A stretch of 64,000 nucleotides of DNA from positions 62,001 to 126,000 of the forward strand of contig NZ_CP045703.1 of assembly GCF_014216315.1 (NCBI RefSeq), in the 5' to 3' direction. The position numbers and the translations under genes are program-made. Shown here one piece after another: positions 33,620-42,805 of the stretch. This DNA comes from Streptomyces finlayi. GTDB lineage: Bacteria; Actinomycetota; Actinomycetes; Streptomycetales; Streptomycetaceae. A model generated the notes under the pieces. That model was not told where the DNA came from. It searched no databases and saw nothing but the letters and a program-made list of their open reading frames with translations. Within the stretch, counting starts at the first letter, position 1, and every line of letters starts with the position of its first letter.

Positions 33620-34660
33620 TCACACCGGCCCGGCGGCACGGGGCACGGTGATCCGGCCGCCGATACGCACAGCCGTGGTCAGGGCGGCCCAGGACGTGAA
33701 CTCGATGAGTTCACGGTCGGTGGGGAACCGGATCCTGAACGCCTCGACATCCTCAGGGAGCGTCATGTACGGCGCGAAGGCGGTCAGCAGCGCGAGACGG
33801 GCGGCGGGCATGTCCTCGGCCGGCAGCCCCGACACGGCGACCTCCAGCCAGCTCCGGCCGGGCCCGGGGGCTGCTCCGTCCCACAGGCCGAGGCGCGAGC
33901 GCAGCCGCTCCACGACCGGTTCGGGCACCCAGCGCGCCCCCTGCTCCACAGCGGCGAAGGCACGCCCCAGGGCCTCGGCCACGAAACGACTGCCCTCGGC
34001 CCACTCCAGCCCCGGGGGCAGCGGGGCCGGCGGCAGCAGCCCGAGCGACCCGCCCGGCGCCAGAGGCCCCGGGGCGACGGGGCGCATGGCCAGTGCGGTC
34101 GTGCGCATGATGGGTCCGCGCAGGGGTTCAGGCGTCCGGGCGGGCATGGGGGAGTCGGCCAGGAAGAGGGACACCATGCGGTTGATGTAGTGGAACGTCA
34201 CCACGACGCCGCAGAGCTCGGGCGCCTGTTCGGCAGTGAGCAGGAACGGGCCCTCCCCGCCGGCCGCGTCGCCCTGGGAGCGCCGTCCGGTCGTCCTGGC
34301 CCACTCGACGAGCCCGGAACCGATCCCGTCCGGCGGCAGCGTCCCGAGGACCGCCTGGTGCACATGAACGCAGTACGGGCAGTCGTTGGCCCGCGACACC
34401 TCGGTGGCGACCGTCTCCTTCACCGCGCGGCTCACCCGCCCGTCGACCAGCAGGGTCTCCCGGAGCATCAGCCATGTCGCGGCCAGCGACGCGGCGGCCG
34501 GTGAGTGGAGAGCCAAGGGCGGTGCGAGCACCCCGAACTCGCCCTCCGTCTCCCGGTACACCTGCGCGACCAGGCCCCGGGCCCGGCGCGGGGCGATCAC
34601 ATCCACGTACCGCACCTGCCGCAGCGAACCCCGCAGCACAGCCCGCACGAGTGGCCTCAC
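33620..34660 (-). CDS. AhpD-like (CMD family) protein, long form with canonical CxxC
   Basis: 346 residues. The AhpD motif NDCPYCVHVHQ (Cys94, Cys97, His101) is intact, embedded in a 180-residue AhpD-like domain. A C-terminal extension of about 150 residues (LPAEDMPAARLALLTAFAPYMTLPEDVEAFR) may be a second, motif-less AhpD-like repeat. The frame is open far upstream, but GTG 34660 is chosen because AAGGAG lies 8 nt before it and the upstream sequence is low complexity. It overlaps the end of the small protein gene at 34657-34992 by 4 nt, indicating co-translation. Thiol-dependent peroxidase activity is plausible; the partner is unknown. Confidence 0.85.
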   Translation of the reverse strand: MRPLVRAVLRGSLRQVRYVDVIAPRRARGLVAQVYRETEGEFGVLAPPLALHSPAAASLAATWLMLRETLLVDGRVSRAVKETVATEVSRANDCPYCVHVHQAVLGTLPPDGIGSGLVEWARTTGRRSQGDAAGGEGPFLLTAEQAPELCGVVVTFHYINRMVSLFLADSPMPARTPEPLRGPIMRTTALAMRPVAPGPLAPGGSLGLLPPAPLPPGLEWAEGSRFVAEALGRAFAAVEQGARWVPEPVVERLRSRLGLWDGAAPGPGRSWLEVAVSGLPAEDMPAARLALLTAFAPYMTLPEDVEAFRIRFPTDRELIEFTSWAALTTAVRIGGRITVPRAAGPV

Positions 34661-34992
34661 CGCAGCATCTCCTTCTCGTGGTTCACACGGGATCCCCTCT
34701 CGGGAGCCGGCCGGTCCGGCAGGTCCCCGTCGTCGGCGTCCCGCGCCCGCGCCCCCGTCGCCGGAGCTTCGACGCGGTCCCCCGGCGCGACGGAGCCGGG
34801 GCCGAACACCATCTGTTCCATCAGCAGGCGCACCAGCGCGGTCGCCGCTCCCTGAGTGGTGGCCGCGCTGTACTCGGCGGACGAGGCCGCCGCCGTGCCG
34901 AGGACCGTGCCGGCCGACGGCGTTGTCGTGGTGGCCGTGGTGGGGTGTGCCGCTCCGGTCGACTCCCGGGACGGGCGGTCGCTGTCGCTCAT
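34657..34992 (-). CDS. Small protein of a new paired family (A side)
   Basis: 111 residues, unrecognised. A threonine/alanine-rich N-terminus leads to a helical motif, AATALVRLLMEQMVFGPG, near residue 50, followed by a charged tail. The motif and its alanine/serine-rich lead-in recur in the 212-residue protein at 54012-54650 (AATALVRMFVEQGAFGPG), which sits beside the MIO lyase relic. ATG follows GGGAGGCAG, and the stop overlaps the start of the long AhpD-like gene. No signal peptide. Possibly a small partner subunit or modified peptide; function unknown. Confidence 0.6.
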   Translation of the reverse strand: MSDSDRPSRESTGAAHPTTATTTTPSAGTVLGTAAASSAEYSAATTQGAATALVRLLMEQMVFGPGSVAPGDRVEAPATGARARDADDGDLPDRPAPERGSRVNHEKEMLR

Positions 34993-35276
34993 GGGCTGCC
35001 TCCCTGACGGCGCCGGCGTCCGGCGTGACCGGCGACGGACGCCGGCGCCGGCCGCGGCCGAGAAGCACATTCTCGACCCGCCGGCCGGGTCCGGGCTTCT
35101 CGTGGGATGCCCTCTCGCACGGGCTCGCCGGAGGGGGCGGGACGGCCGGCGATCGAGGAGATGCGGCGCTCCCGCGACCCGGCGGGAGCAGGGCGACGCC
35201 GTCCCGACCGATGCGCGAAGCCCCCCTTGCTTCCGCATGCCGCGGACAGGGCGTCTCCTGATTCCTGGAGGATCGA

Positions 35277-36165
35277 CTGGACCTCACGTCCACGCCCGCC
35301 CGCACCGAACTGGTGGACCGAGCCTCGAAGCTGAGGCCGCTGCTCCAGTCGCACACGGCATGGACCGAGGAGAACCGGCGGCTGCACGAGGAGTCGGTCG
35401 AGGCGATGGCCGAGGCCGGCATCTTCCGTATGCGCGTACCGGCCCGCTACGGCGGTTACGAGTCCGAAGCCCGCACGCTGGTGGACGTGGCCGCGGAACT
35501 GGCCCGCGGCGACGGTGGATTCCGACCTGGATGGCGGGCCTCTTCCCGGACCACGTCCAGGACGAGGTGTTCTCCCGGCCGGACGTCAGGGGGTCCGGCA
35601 CCCTCAGCCCCGGGGGCATGGCGGCTCCGGCCGACGGCGGCGTCGTGGTGAACGGCAAGTGGGGCTTCGTCAGTGGCGCCTGGCACAGTCACCGGCAGGT
35701 CCTGACCGCGGTCGCGCCCACGCCCGACGGCGGCATGCAGCCCGTGATGGCCCTCGTGCCGACGGACCAGCTGCAGACCGTCGACGACTGGTACACCCCG
35801 GGCCTGCGCGGCTCCGGGAGCGTCACCACCATCGCCTCGGACGTCTTCGTCCCCCAGAGCGGGTCCTTCCGCTGGGTGCGGTGCTCCAGCAGTAGTACGC
35901 CTCCGAACTCAACGCAGGCTCTCCGATGTTCCGGGCGCCGATGCTGGCCGGCCGGAAGATCACGTACACCGACTACGAGGAACAGGGTGCGGCGCCGATC
36001 ACCCCCCCTTCAGCTCGGCGAGGCGGACCCTGCTGGCCGACGAGGCACGGTTCCAGGCCCACCAGCTGGCCGACGGCGGGGAGCACGGTGGCCGGCCTCG
36101 GCAGGGGGAGGGCGCTGACGGGCCCGGCTCCGCTCCGCGGGCGCGACGGACGGGCTCGAACGGAT
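35277..36165 (+). pseudogene. Acyl-CoA-dehydrogenase-like flavin monooxygenase, frameshifted
   Basis: The pieces read as one protein of the acyl-CoA dehydrogenase/class D monooxygenase type: EAMAEAGIFRMRVPARYGG, then after a shift near 35515 TWMAGLFPDHVQDEVFS and VVVNGKWGFVSGAWHS, GLRGSGSVTTIASDVFVP. A further shift near 35870 is followed by an in-frame TAG (35895-35897), then YASELNAGSPMFRAPM, and another shift near 36005 leads to RTLLADEARFQAHQL. At least three shifts, one stop and a missing C-terminus make it non-functional as read. GGAGG at 35267 precedes a possible CTG start at 35277; the first GTG is 35313. In C-1027 related flavoenzymes act on the beta-amino acid, but a direct equivalence is only a guess. 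Confidence 0.8.
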
Positions 36166-36194
36166 GAACGGGTCCCCACGGGCGAGCCCGGGGG

Positions 36195-36770
36195 CTATCG
36201 CCCCTCCGAAGGGCCCGCTCCCCTCTCGCCGTCCGCTGTGGGGACGAGGCCGGAGTAGCCGCCTTGGTGCAGGCGGTTTGCCGATGTCGCGAAATAGCCC
36301 TCGTCCGCGCACACCCCGAGACCTTCGACCATGCGGTTCATGAAGTTGAACAGGGCGCACACCATGACGGCGTCGTGCAGGGCCCGGTCGTCCCACCCGG
36401 CGGCGAAGACGGCTTCGGCGTCCTTCTCCGTGAGCCGTGCCGGGTGACGGGTGAGGGTGTCGAGATAGCGCAGCACCGGTCTGAGTCGTTCGTCGACCGG
36501 AGCGGCATCGAGGTCGGTGAGGGCCTCGGCCAGGAGGCCGGCGGGGACACCGAACGCTTCCGCGGTCGCGGTGTGGATGCCGTGGCAGTAGGCGCAGCCG
36601 TTGAGACCGGACACGTAGGCGGCCATCAGTTCGCGCTCGGCGACCGAGAAGGGCGAATCCTTCCGCAGAATCAGTTCGTGCAGGTCCAGAAGCGGCCGGG
36701 AGACGTGGGGATAGGCATGGAAGACCTGCAGGAGGGCCGCGTCCGGGGCCAGTGATCTGAGGTACGTCAT
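36195..36770 (-). CDS. AhpD-like alkylhydroperoxidase-family protein, canonical CxxC
   Basis: 191 residues. The active helix reads NGCAYCHGIH with Cys59, Cys62 and His66, exactly superimposable on the variant protein at 31893-32444. FNFMNRMVEGLG near residue 150 matches the family's C-terminal helix. The ATG at 36770 shares a base with the stop of the flavin monooxygenase (TGATG), so translation is coupled; upstream in-frame codons are part of the monooxygenase region. It likely reduces peroxides formed by the monooxygenase, or acts on its product. Confidence 0.85.
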   Translation of the reverse strand: MTYLRSLAPDAALLQVFHAYPHVSRPLLDLHELILRKDSPFSVAERELMAAYVSGLNGCAYCHGIHTATAEAFGVPAGLLAEALTDLDAAPVDERLRPVLRYLDTLTRHPARLTEKDAEAVFAAGWDDRALHDAVMVCALFNFMNRMVEGLGVCADEGYFATSANRLHQGGYSGLVPTADGERGAGPSEGR

Positions 36771-38247
36771 CAGGTCGCCGTCTCTCCCTCGCGCACCGGT
36801 CGCGCCGCGCGCGTGTCGATTTCTTCCCTGCGGAGCCAGCACGCCGCCAGATGGGCCGCGGCCGCTGAGTCGGGCCGCCCGATGCCGTGGTGGCCGACCA
36901 TGCGCAGTGCCCGGTTCCACGCGCTGCGCAGTGCCGTGGGGGAAAGGGGAGCTTCACCCGCCGCGGCCAGGGCCGGCCGGACGGACCGCCAGCGCTGTGT
37001 TCCCGCCTCGACGAGGGCATCGAACGTGAGGGATGTACGGACGTCGTGACGGGCGCGGTCCACCGCCAGCACGATCTGTGCCGGGTCCTCCGCGAGGGAC
37101 GCCAAGCCGAGTCCGGCCTGCCGTCACGGGCTGCGGTCACCTCGGCGGGCAGGAGGCTCTCGCCGTTGGAGACGGTGGTGCCGAGGGCCAGCACCACGTG
37201 GTCGCCGACCACGCGCTCGCCGCTCTCGAGCCGGACGCCGACGCGCCCCGCCCTCTCGGGGGTGAGAGCCGTCACGGTGCGCCCGCGATGGACGGTCAGC
37301 CGGCCCTCCGCCTCCGCGCGTCGCAGCAGCGGCTGGAACTCGAACATCACGGAGGCTCTGCGCTGCCCGCGCATCAGGGACAGGCGGTCGTCCCAGCCGG
37401 TCCCGTCGAATTGGGCCCTGCCCTCGGCGCGGAAGAACGACGCGTTGACGTCGGCGCACTGGTAGCGCTCCGCGGACGCGCGGACAACCCACTCCACGTG
37501 TCCGCCCTGGGCGAGGGCGTTCGAGATGAGATGCGCGGCGCTGAGTCCGGCCCCGACGACGACGACCCGGCCGGCTCCGGCGGGCACGGGTTCGTCCCAG
37601 TAGCCGACCCCGTGGGGGAGCGCCTCGCCCTCCCACCAGTGGGAGGGAGCCCGTTGGCGTTCCTCACCCAGGCAGAGGATCGTGTAGGGGGCGGTCACGC
37701 TGAAGCCTTCGCCGCGCACGGTGACGGCGTCCGTGGTGGGGCGGACCTCCTGGGCCGTGGCCCGCCAGGTCCGCTCGTCCACATGGTGCAGGGTGGCGAT
37801 GTGTCCGCAGTAGGCCTCGAAGACGTCGACCGGTACCACCGACCGGTGTCCGGCCTGCGCCATGCGGACCTCGCGGCGTTCCACGGAGTTGAGCCGCGAC
37901 CAGTGCAGTCGTGCGAAGTCGAGCAGCTCGCAGTCGCGGTAGCCCTCAACGCCGGGATGGTGTTCGTAAGGGGATCGGAGCACCCGCTGCCGGAGGACGT
38001 CGACCCGGTCGAAGAAGCGGCCGCACGGGCTGCCACCCCGGTCCAGGAGGACGATGTCGTGGACACCGAGGTGCCAGAGCGCTGAGGCGACCGCGAGCCC
38101 GGCGGGACCGGCCCCGACGACGACGTCCGCACCGGCCGGGGGTGCGGTGGTCCGTGTGCCGCGTGTGCCGCGTGTGCCGGGGGCGAGGGGCCACTCCCGG
38201 CCCCGGGGTGAGTCCAGCAGGTGGGGCCCAGGAGTGAAGGTAATCAC
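36770..38247 (-). CDS. FAD/NAD(P)-dependent monooxygenase with an apparent frameshift near 37120
   Basis: About 490 residues if the frameshift is bridged. First Rossmann motif VVGAGPAGLAVASAL (about residue 42), second VVVVGAGLSAAHLISNAL (about 230), and DHVVLALGTTVSNGE near 350 are typical of class B-like flavoprotein monooxygenases. Around 37105-37130 the frame is lost and protein-like sequence continues in another frame (GLGLASLAEDPAQIVLAVDRARHDVRTSL) to a stop at 36770-36772. It is either two coupled polypeptides, a real mutation, or a sequencing error. GTG 38247 overlaps the upstream gene's stop. The first codons encode a short 9-bp tandem repeat (Thr-Arg-Gly)n at about 38153-38179. Confidence 0.78.
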
Positions 38248-38792
38248 CCGATGACCGTCACGGGAACGATGATCTCGATGACCGGGCGCTGGGGCATCCC
38301 CTCGGCAACGAGCCGCTCCAGGGTCTTCGCCATGTCCGCGGGGCTGTCGGCGGCGACCGGACTATACCGGGAGTAGGAGTAGGTCGGCTTCCGGCCCGTC
38401 GTCTCCAGGGAGTACATCTTCACCACGGCCTCGCCGGGGCGTACCTCGCCGTCGTAGAAGGTCAGGCGGCGCTGGTCGGGCGTGATGAAGGACTTGGCGA
38501 ACTGGCGCGACATGACCAGGGTGTCGGCGTCGGTGACGAAGACGGAGTCCTCGTCCGTGGTCGCCTGCATGGCGACCCAAGTCCTGTCCGTCAGGTTCGT
38601 CTCGGACTTGATTACCTGCCAGCACCCGGGCTCGGGAAGATTGACACACACCGAGACGTCGTGGTCGACGCTGTCGATGGCTCCGGAAATCATCAGGACA
38701 CGGCGGCGCATGTCGGCCACTCCGGCCATCTGGATGTCACGCGCTCGCACCCGCGATGCAACGTCTATTCCTGGTACCTCTAGCGGCGGCAT
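38244..38792 (-). CDS. Hypothetical protein coupled to the flavin monooxygenase
   Basis: 182 residues, no family recognised. Visible features: a beta-rich centre (CWQVIKSETNLTDRTWVAMQAT, DEDSVFVTDADTLVMSRQ) and a C-terminal hydrophobic end (VIEIIVPVTVIG). The frame extends to a GTG at 38852, but ATG 38792 has a GGAGACGCG lead and is preferred. Its stop overlaps the GTG of the monooxygenase, so 38792 to 36195 (minus strand) is a three- or four-part coupled operon of this protein, the monooxygenase and an AhpD-like enzyme. Confidence 0.55.
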   Translation of the reverse strand: MPPLEVPGIDVASRVRARDIQMAGVADMRRRVLMISGAIDSVDHDVSVCVNLPEPGCWQVIKSETNLTDRTWVAMQATTDEDSVFVTDADTLVMSRQFAKSFITPDQRRLTFYDGEVRPGEAVVKMYSLETTGRKPTYSYSRYSPVAADSPADMAKTLERLVAEGMPQRPVIEIIVPVTVIG

Positions 38793-38852
38793 CGCGTCTC
38801 CGAACTCTTGGCGGCGAAGTCCAGGCGTTACAAGTGAGGCAGACGGTTTCAC

Positions 38853-39166
38853 AGGGGTTATGGAGTGTCAAGAACACCTGTGACTGGGGGAGTTGAAGCG
38901 GCAACCTCCCTTCCGGTTCGATCCTCATGATTCGAGAAGGCGGTGCCGGGGTACGGTCCGCTGGCCCCGGTTCCCGATACGGGCGCCGCCCTGCTTCCCG
39001 CCCTCTTCACGGCCCGTCGGCCGGGCCGCCTGGCCGTCGCCATCCCTCCTCCCGTGCGCGGGGCCGCTGGGAGAAGCGACCGGCGCGAGCGCCCCGGGGG
39101 CGCTCGCCGCGGAGCCGCCAGGGCGTTTCCGGCAGGGTGCCGTGAGGAGGACCCCTCGAAGACGGC
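38853..39166. other. Intergenic region, no gene supported
   Basis: A 314-bp GC-rich region between two minus-strand genes. It should contain the promoter of the hypothetical/monooxygenase/AhpD operon, and the stretch just upstream of it (38860-38895) is less GC-rich. No inverted repeat, GGCAA/TTGCC box or supported ORF was found. Confidence 0.4.
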
Positions 39167-40165
39167 TCAGGCCGACCGGTCGGTGCTGTGGTCGATTCCC
39201 GGCGCGGTGTCCTGCGGGCCGATGTAAGCGATGGCGAACGTGTCGATGTCACGAATGTGGATCTTGATGGTCAGGCCTCCTCTCAGCACGACGAAGAAGT
39301 CCCTGGACTGCGTGAGGTCGTTGATGATCTCGTACGTACCGAACACCGTTCTGTCGGCGACCGCGAAGAGCGCGGAATGCGCCGCGTTCCTGGCGATCTG
39401 CCCGGCGGTCGTGGACCACTTCTCCAGAAGCTCCCAGCCCCCTTCCAGCCGGAGCTGAGGGCCGTGGAGGCCGTCTGGGCCCGCTGCCGGCCGTCGGTCG
39501 TCCCCCCGGGACCGGCTGTCGGCTCCCAGAGGACGCCCGAGCATGGCGCAGGCGAGTTCGAGGTCCTTCCAGCCGGTGGTGGTGGGCCTCTGCCGCACGA
39601 CTGCGCGCAGGATGCGCTCGGCCGTCCAGGCGTCACCCGTCCCGAGGTATCCGGCTGCCTGGCTGTACAGGAAGTCGGCTTCCGTGGCGTGGAGCTGAGC
39701 GGCCGCGCTCACGAGGTACTCGATGCGCCGGTCGCGTTCGCTCACGGTCTTCGGCAGCAGTCCGGCGGCGTCGGCCGCACCGGTCGCGCACCGGACCTTG
39801 ACTGTTCCGCCGACCTGATGGACGAGCAGTTCGAAGAACAGCCGGCTGCCCTCGTCGAGCAGGTGGGGGTCGACCACATCGACGCGGCACGGTCCCAGCT
39901 GGTCCACCCAGGCCTGCGCCACCTCACGGAAGCCGCGTACGACCCGTCGCCGGTGGAGGGCTCTGATCCGGTCGTGCGGACGCACCGTTGTGAAACGGTC
40001 CCCGTCGTACTCGCCGATGGCGCACGCCGGGTCGTCCGGAGCGATGAGTCTCAGTCCCTGGCGGGCCTTCTCGTGCCACAAGGACGTGATGCCCGTGCTG
40101 AGCAGAGCACGAACCGGTGAGAAACCGACCACGCTCCGCTCGGCCTGCACAGAGAACTCAAGCAT
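39167..40165 (-). CDS. Hypothetical protein, 332 residues
   Basis: Not recognised. ATG 40165 follows GGGAGGGGCG by a short gap; residues before it in the same frame are proline-rich and unlikely to be translated. The protein reads as a soluble alpha/beta domain (LEFSVQAERSVVGFSPVRALLSTG; YLVSAAAQLHATEADFLYSQAAGYLGTGDAWTAERILRAVV suggests a helical, TPR-like middle) with a beta-rich C-terminus (FFVVLRGGLTIKIHIRDIDTFAIAYIG). There is no signal peptide or membrane helix. It stands alone, flanked by long non-coding stretches, and has no copy elsewhere in the window. Confidence 0.6.
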   Translation of the reverse strand: MLEFSVQAERSVVGFSPVRALLSTGITSLWHEKARQGLRLIAPDDPACAIGEYDGDRFTTVRPHDRIRALHRRRVVRGFREVAQAWVDQLGPCRVDVVDPHLLDEGSRLFFELLVHQVGGTVKVRCATGAADAAGLLPKTVSERDRRIEYLVSAAAQLHATEADFLYSQAAGYLGTGDAWTAERILRAVVRQRPTTTGWKDLELACAMLGRPLGADSRSRGDDRRPAAGPDGLHGPQLRLEGGWELLEKWSTTAGQIARNAAHSALFAVADRTVFGTYEIINDLTQSRDFFVVLRGGLTIKIHIRDIDTFAIAYIGPQDTAPGIDHSTDRSA

Positions 40166-40970
40166 CGCCCCTCCCGGACTCCTCGGCCCCGGATACGTCC
40201 CGCCGGGCGGGGGTGTTTCGCCCCACGCGCCTGCTGAATCCGTGAGCATGTGGTCAACCGACGTTGCGTGTGACAGGAAGGACGACTCCGTTCGTCACTG
40301 GCGAAGCCTTGACGAGCTTCATTCGGACTTCCTGGAAGAGCACCCGGGACATTCCCGTACTTCGCAAAGTAGCTACGTCTCGGTGGTGTCACATCTTCGA
40401 AATTGCTGTCGCCCCCCGGGGGCCGTGCGCGGGGCCGACCACTTCGCCAACTCCGTATTGCGGCACAGGCGGGCGGGGTGCAGGCGTTCCCGGTGTTCAA
40501 GTCGCCGTTCAGGCACGCCCAGGCGACCGCCCCTGTCGCGGGGCATCTCGTCACGCGCGGCGGCACCGGACCGTGACTCCGGGCCCGGTCCCCGCTCCGT
40601 CCGGCCAGAGGGTGCCGGAGTCGTCCCGGAGGGCGCCACTCGAACCGGCGTGATGAGAGCCGATCCGTGTCAGGAGGCTTCGGAGCCCCGGCCACTGCAC
40701 CGGCGACGCTGCCAGGGGGAACGGCCTTCGACCTGGCCGGGCCGTCAGGTCGAGGGCGGGGGCGGGGGCGGGTGGGTCAGTGTGAGGCCGGGACGCGCGG
40801 TGGGGGACACGGGCCGGCGGGGTCTTCCGCACCGCAGGGAACCCTGGTCGGAGGTCTTCCGCTACGGGGACACCGGCAGGCCCTGCTCATCAGGAGTTGT
40901 CGGATCGAGGGCGGCACCCAACAATGGACGCCGACGAACGCTGTGTCAGCCATGAGCACAGGAGTGTTCG
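40166..40970. other. Non-coding stretch of about 0.8 kb
   Basis: No ORF with a ribosome-binding site or protein-like composition was found. Short open frames here are arginine/proline-rich shadows. The region lies upstream of the AhpD remnant and may be degraded DNA from the same lost copy. The last 60 bases keep an AGGAG and a GTG start belonging to that remnant. Confidence 0.5.
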
Positions 40971-41296
40971 GTGCCGCACATAAAGATCGACAACGCACTT
41001 CCCGGCATCGGGGCGCTGATGTCCGATCGCCCTGACACAGTGGCTCCCCTCAACACGCTCGCCGACGCGCTCCCCGCGGGCCGTCGACGTTGAGCCGCGG
41101 TGAGCGCGGACTGATCGCCACGCCCGTCTCGCAACTCGACCGCACCCGGTTCTGCTCCGACACCCACGGCGCCGCGGCGTTCTCCACGTTCAACCGCTAC
41201 GTCAGCTGCCTGGACACCGAACTGCCGACCGAACCCGGCTACCACGAAGAGGCCGCCGAACTGATCGTCAAGCGGGTTTACGGCGCCGCGCGCTGA
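40971..41296 (+). pseudogene. Degraded copy of the variant AhpD-like gene
   Basis: It begins GTG after AGGAGTGTTCG with PHIKIDNALPGIGALMSDRPDT, matching the start of the intact protein at 31893 (PHIALDNELPGISGLMAHRPDT). The frame is lost after about 40 codons (TGA at 41092-41094), and the sequence continues in another frame as LSRGERGLIATPVSQLDRTRFCSDTHGAA. It then jumps over an internal deletion to FNRYVSCLDTELPTEPGYHEEAAELIVKRVYG. The unusual single-Cys motif is kept. It shows that a third copy of the peptide/AhpD region once existed here. Confidence 0.85.
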
Positions 41297-41789
41297 ATCG
41301 TGTTTCCCACTCAGGCTCCCGCAGCCCGCTCAGTCGCCCGTCGCCTGTCCACGTCGTTGCGACGGCGCCCTCTGCGCACGGTTCCGCGGTCACGGCTCGC
41401 ACGGGGCCGGTAGCTCCTCAGCCCTGGCGGGCTTGCGGTGCCCCGCCGGAACAGCCGGTCCCCGTCGGCGGGTGCGGGAAGCCGGTAGCTTGGAACGCAG
41501 AGGCGTGGCCGAGCACGAGGGGTTGCTCAGGCGGCCACGCGACGTTGTGACCAAACGTCCTGGCTGTGGCGGCTTCCCTGCCGTGGCTGAGCACATGACG
41601 CTGTGGTTGGCAGCCTGAGCCCGGAGTTTCGCCGCTGCGTACGAGCCCGGTTCGGAGAGCAGTAGGCCACGTCGGACGAGGTGTTCGTCGGAAAAGTCCC
41701 CTTGTCGACGCCGGCCCGCAGCCGACGCTGTTCTTTACTTAAGAGGAATTTCGTAAAAGCGGGCTCTGACCTGGAGTTTCCCGAAAGCT

Positions 41790-41811
41790 AATGTCGGTGG
41801 CCGCCGACATT
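41790..41811. repeat. Inverted repeat, 8-bp arms
   Basis: AATGTCGG-tggccg-CCGACATT. A further copy of the AATGTCGG arm follows about 25 bp downstream (near 41822). Three spaced half-sites look more like a protein-binding region than a terminator. Confidence 0.5.
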
Positions 41812-41940
41812 GGAGGGGCCCGAATGTCGGCGGCGGCCCACACCAGAGCCGGAGACTTGTGAATGAACGCAACTCTCTCGAAAATGTTGCGGCGAACCGC
41901 AAGTTCCGGTCCGCGGCGCCTCGCGATGCCCGGCCGCGTC

Positions 41941-41969
41941 GACTGCCCTCGGTCAGACCGAGGGCAGTC
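41941..41969. repeat. Perfect 29-bp palindrome (14-bp arms, 1-nt centre)
   Basis: Arms GACTGCCCTCGGTC and GACCGAGGGCAGTC around a single A. It could be a bidirectional terminator or a binding site for a dimeric regulator. It lies 240 bp before the winged-helix gene at 42210. Confidence 0.6.
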
Positions 41970-42209
41970 TGCTCTGTTACGGCCGCAGGCGGCTGTCCCG
42001 ATCCGACCGCGAGCCCGTGGCCTGCGGCCGGTGAGTCCAGTGTCTGCCGCACGCGCGGCCATGGTGACTCCGGGGGACGTCCGATCCAGACGTGTGATCC
42101 AAGACCGACGGTAACTTGCGGATGGAAGTAAGTAATCCCGTCATAAGATGCAACCAGACGCAAGTTTTGCCGTACGGTGCTCGCACCTGTATGCGAAAGG
42201 ACGACCACC

Positions 42210-42797
42210 GTGAGTGAAGTGGCACAGCCTCTGCGCGGGCGTCGCGCGGTACCGGCACCACAGTTACGGCCACTCCGCGCGGCCACGTCGGACACCAGCA
42301 CCGACCTTGCGCGCCTGATCGCGGAGCAGTTCGGAAAAGGACCGGTGCACGAGGTCAGAACGACGGTGTACCGCCGGCCTCCGCACGACATGCTCGGTAC
42401 CGAGGGGTACTCCCTCGTGAGCAACTACTTCCTTCGCAGGGTCCTTCCCTACTGCCTGATGCACGGCGTTATCAGCAAGTTGCAGGGCGCTATCCTGTCG
42501 AACATCATCGGCAGACAGAAAAAGGGCAGGATCGAGGTCACGCACGCCGAAATCGCGTCCGAGCTGGATGTGAAGAGAACCAGTGTCGGTCATGCGCTGG
42601 ATGCCCTGTGCGAGAAGAATCTGATCCGTAAGGTAAAACGGGGCTCGTACGAGCTCAACCCCCGAGTCGCCTACAACGGGAACGGCAAAGAGCAGAGCGA
42701 GTTCCTCGCCGAGCTGCGGGCGCTCGATCTGGGTTCTCAGTTCCCCGACCGGCTCGCGCCCGAGCTCACCTTGTTTTCCTGGGCCGAGATCGCCTGA
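42210..42797 (+). CDS. Winged-helix protein resembling RepL-type plasmid replication proteins
   Basis: 195 residues. The C-terminal winged helix (VTHAEIASELDVKRTSVGHALDALCEKNLIRKVKRGSYELNPRVAYNG) matches the pattern of RepL replication proteins and related MarR-like wHTH proteins, including the turn that ends in an NP motif. The N-terminal 100 residues are unassigned. GTG 42210 follows AAAGGA. It is followed after 8 bp by a second protein of the same type, then by a strong terminator. In Streptomyces such pairs could be regulators or plasmid relics; the primases at the window start show mobile DNA is nearby. Confidence 0.65.
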   Translation: MSEVAQPLRGRRAVPAPQLRPLRAATSDTSTDLARLIAEQFGKGPVHEVRTTVYRRPPHDMLGTEGYSLVSNYFLRRVLPYCLMHGVISKLQGAILSNIIGRQKKGRIEVTHAEIASELDVKRTSVGHALDALCEKNLIRKVKRGSYELNPRVAYNGNGKEQSEFLAELRALDLGSQFPDRLAPELTLFSWAEIA

Positions 42798-42805
42798 CAG
42801 AAGGG

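Larger units (their letters stand above)
41297..42209. other. Intergenic region with two strong hairpins, no supported gene
   Basis: About 0.9 kb without a convincing gene. It holds an inverted repeat at 41790-41811 and a perfect 29-bp palindrome at 41941-41969. A small ORF (41863-42114, GGAGAC before ATG) runs through the palindrome and is arginine-rich; I do not consider it supported. The last 90 bases, less GC-rich, should hold the promoter of the winged-helix gene at 42210. Confidence 0.45.

Noticed and set aside
35895..35897. TAG after a Gln codon in the acyl-CoA-dehydrogenase-like gene, like the TAG at 43754, as a possible readthrough signal
   Set aside because: The gene also has at least three frameshifts and a missing C-terminus, so ordinary decay explains the stop; two CAG-TAG contexts are not evidence of recoding.
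41297..41760. Possible tRNA or attachment site in the long intergenic region
   Set aside because: No cloverleaf, anticodon stem or CCA-proximal pattern could be folded by eye; no CRISPR-like repeats or rRNA were seen anywhere in the window either.
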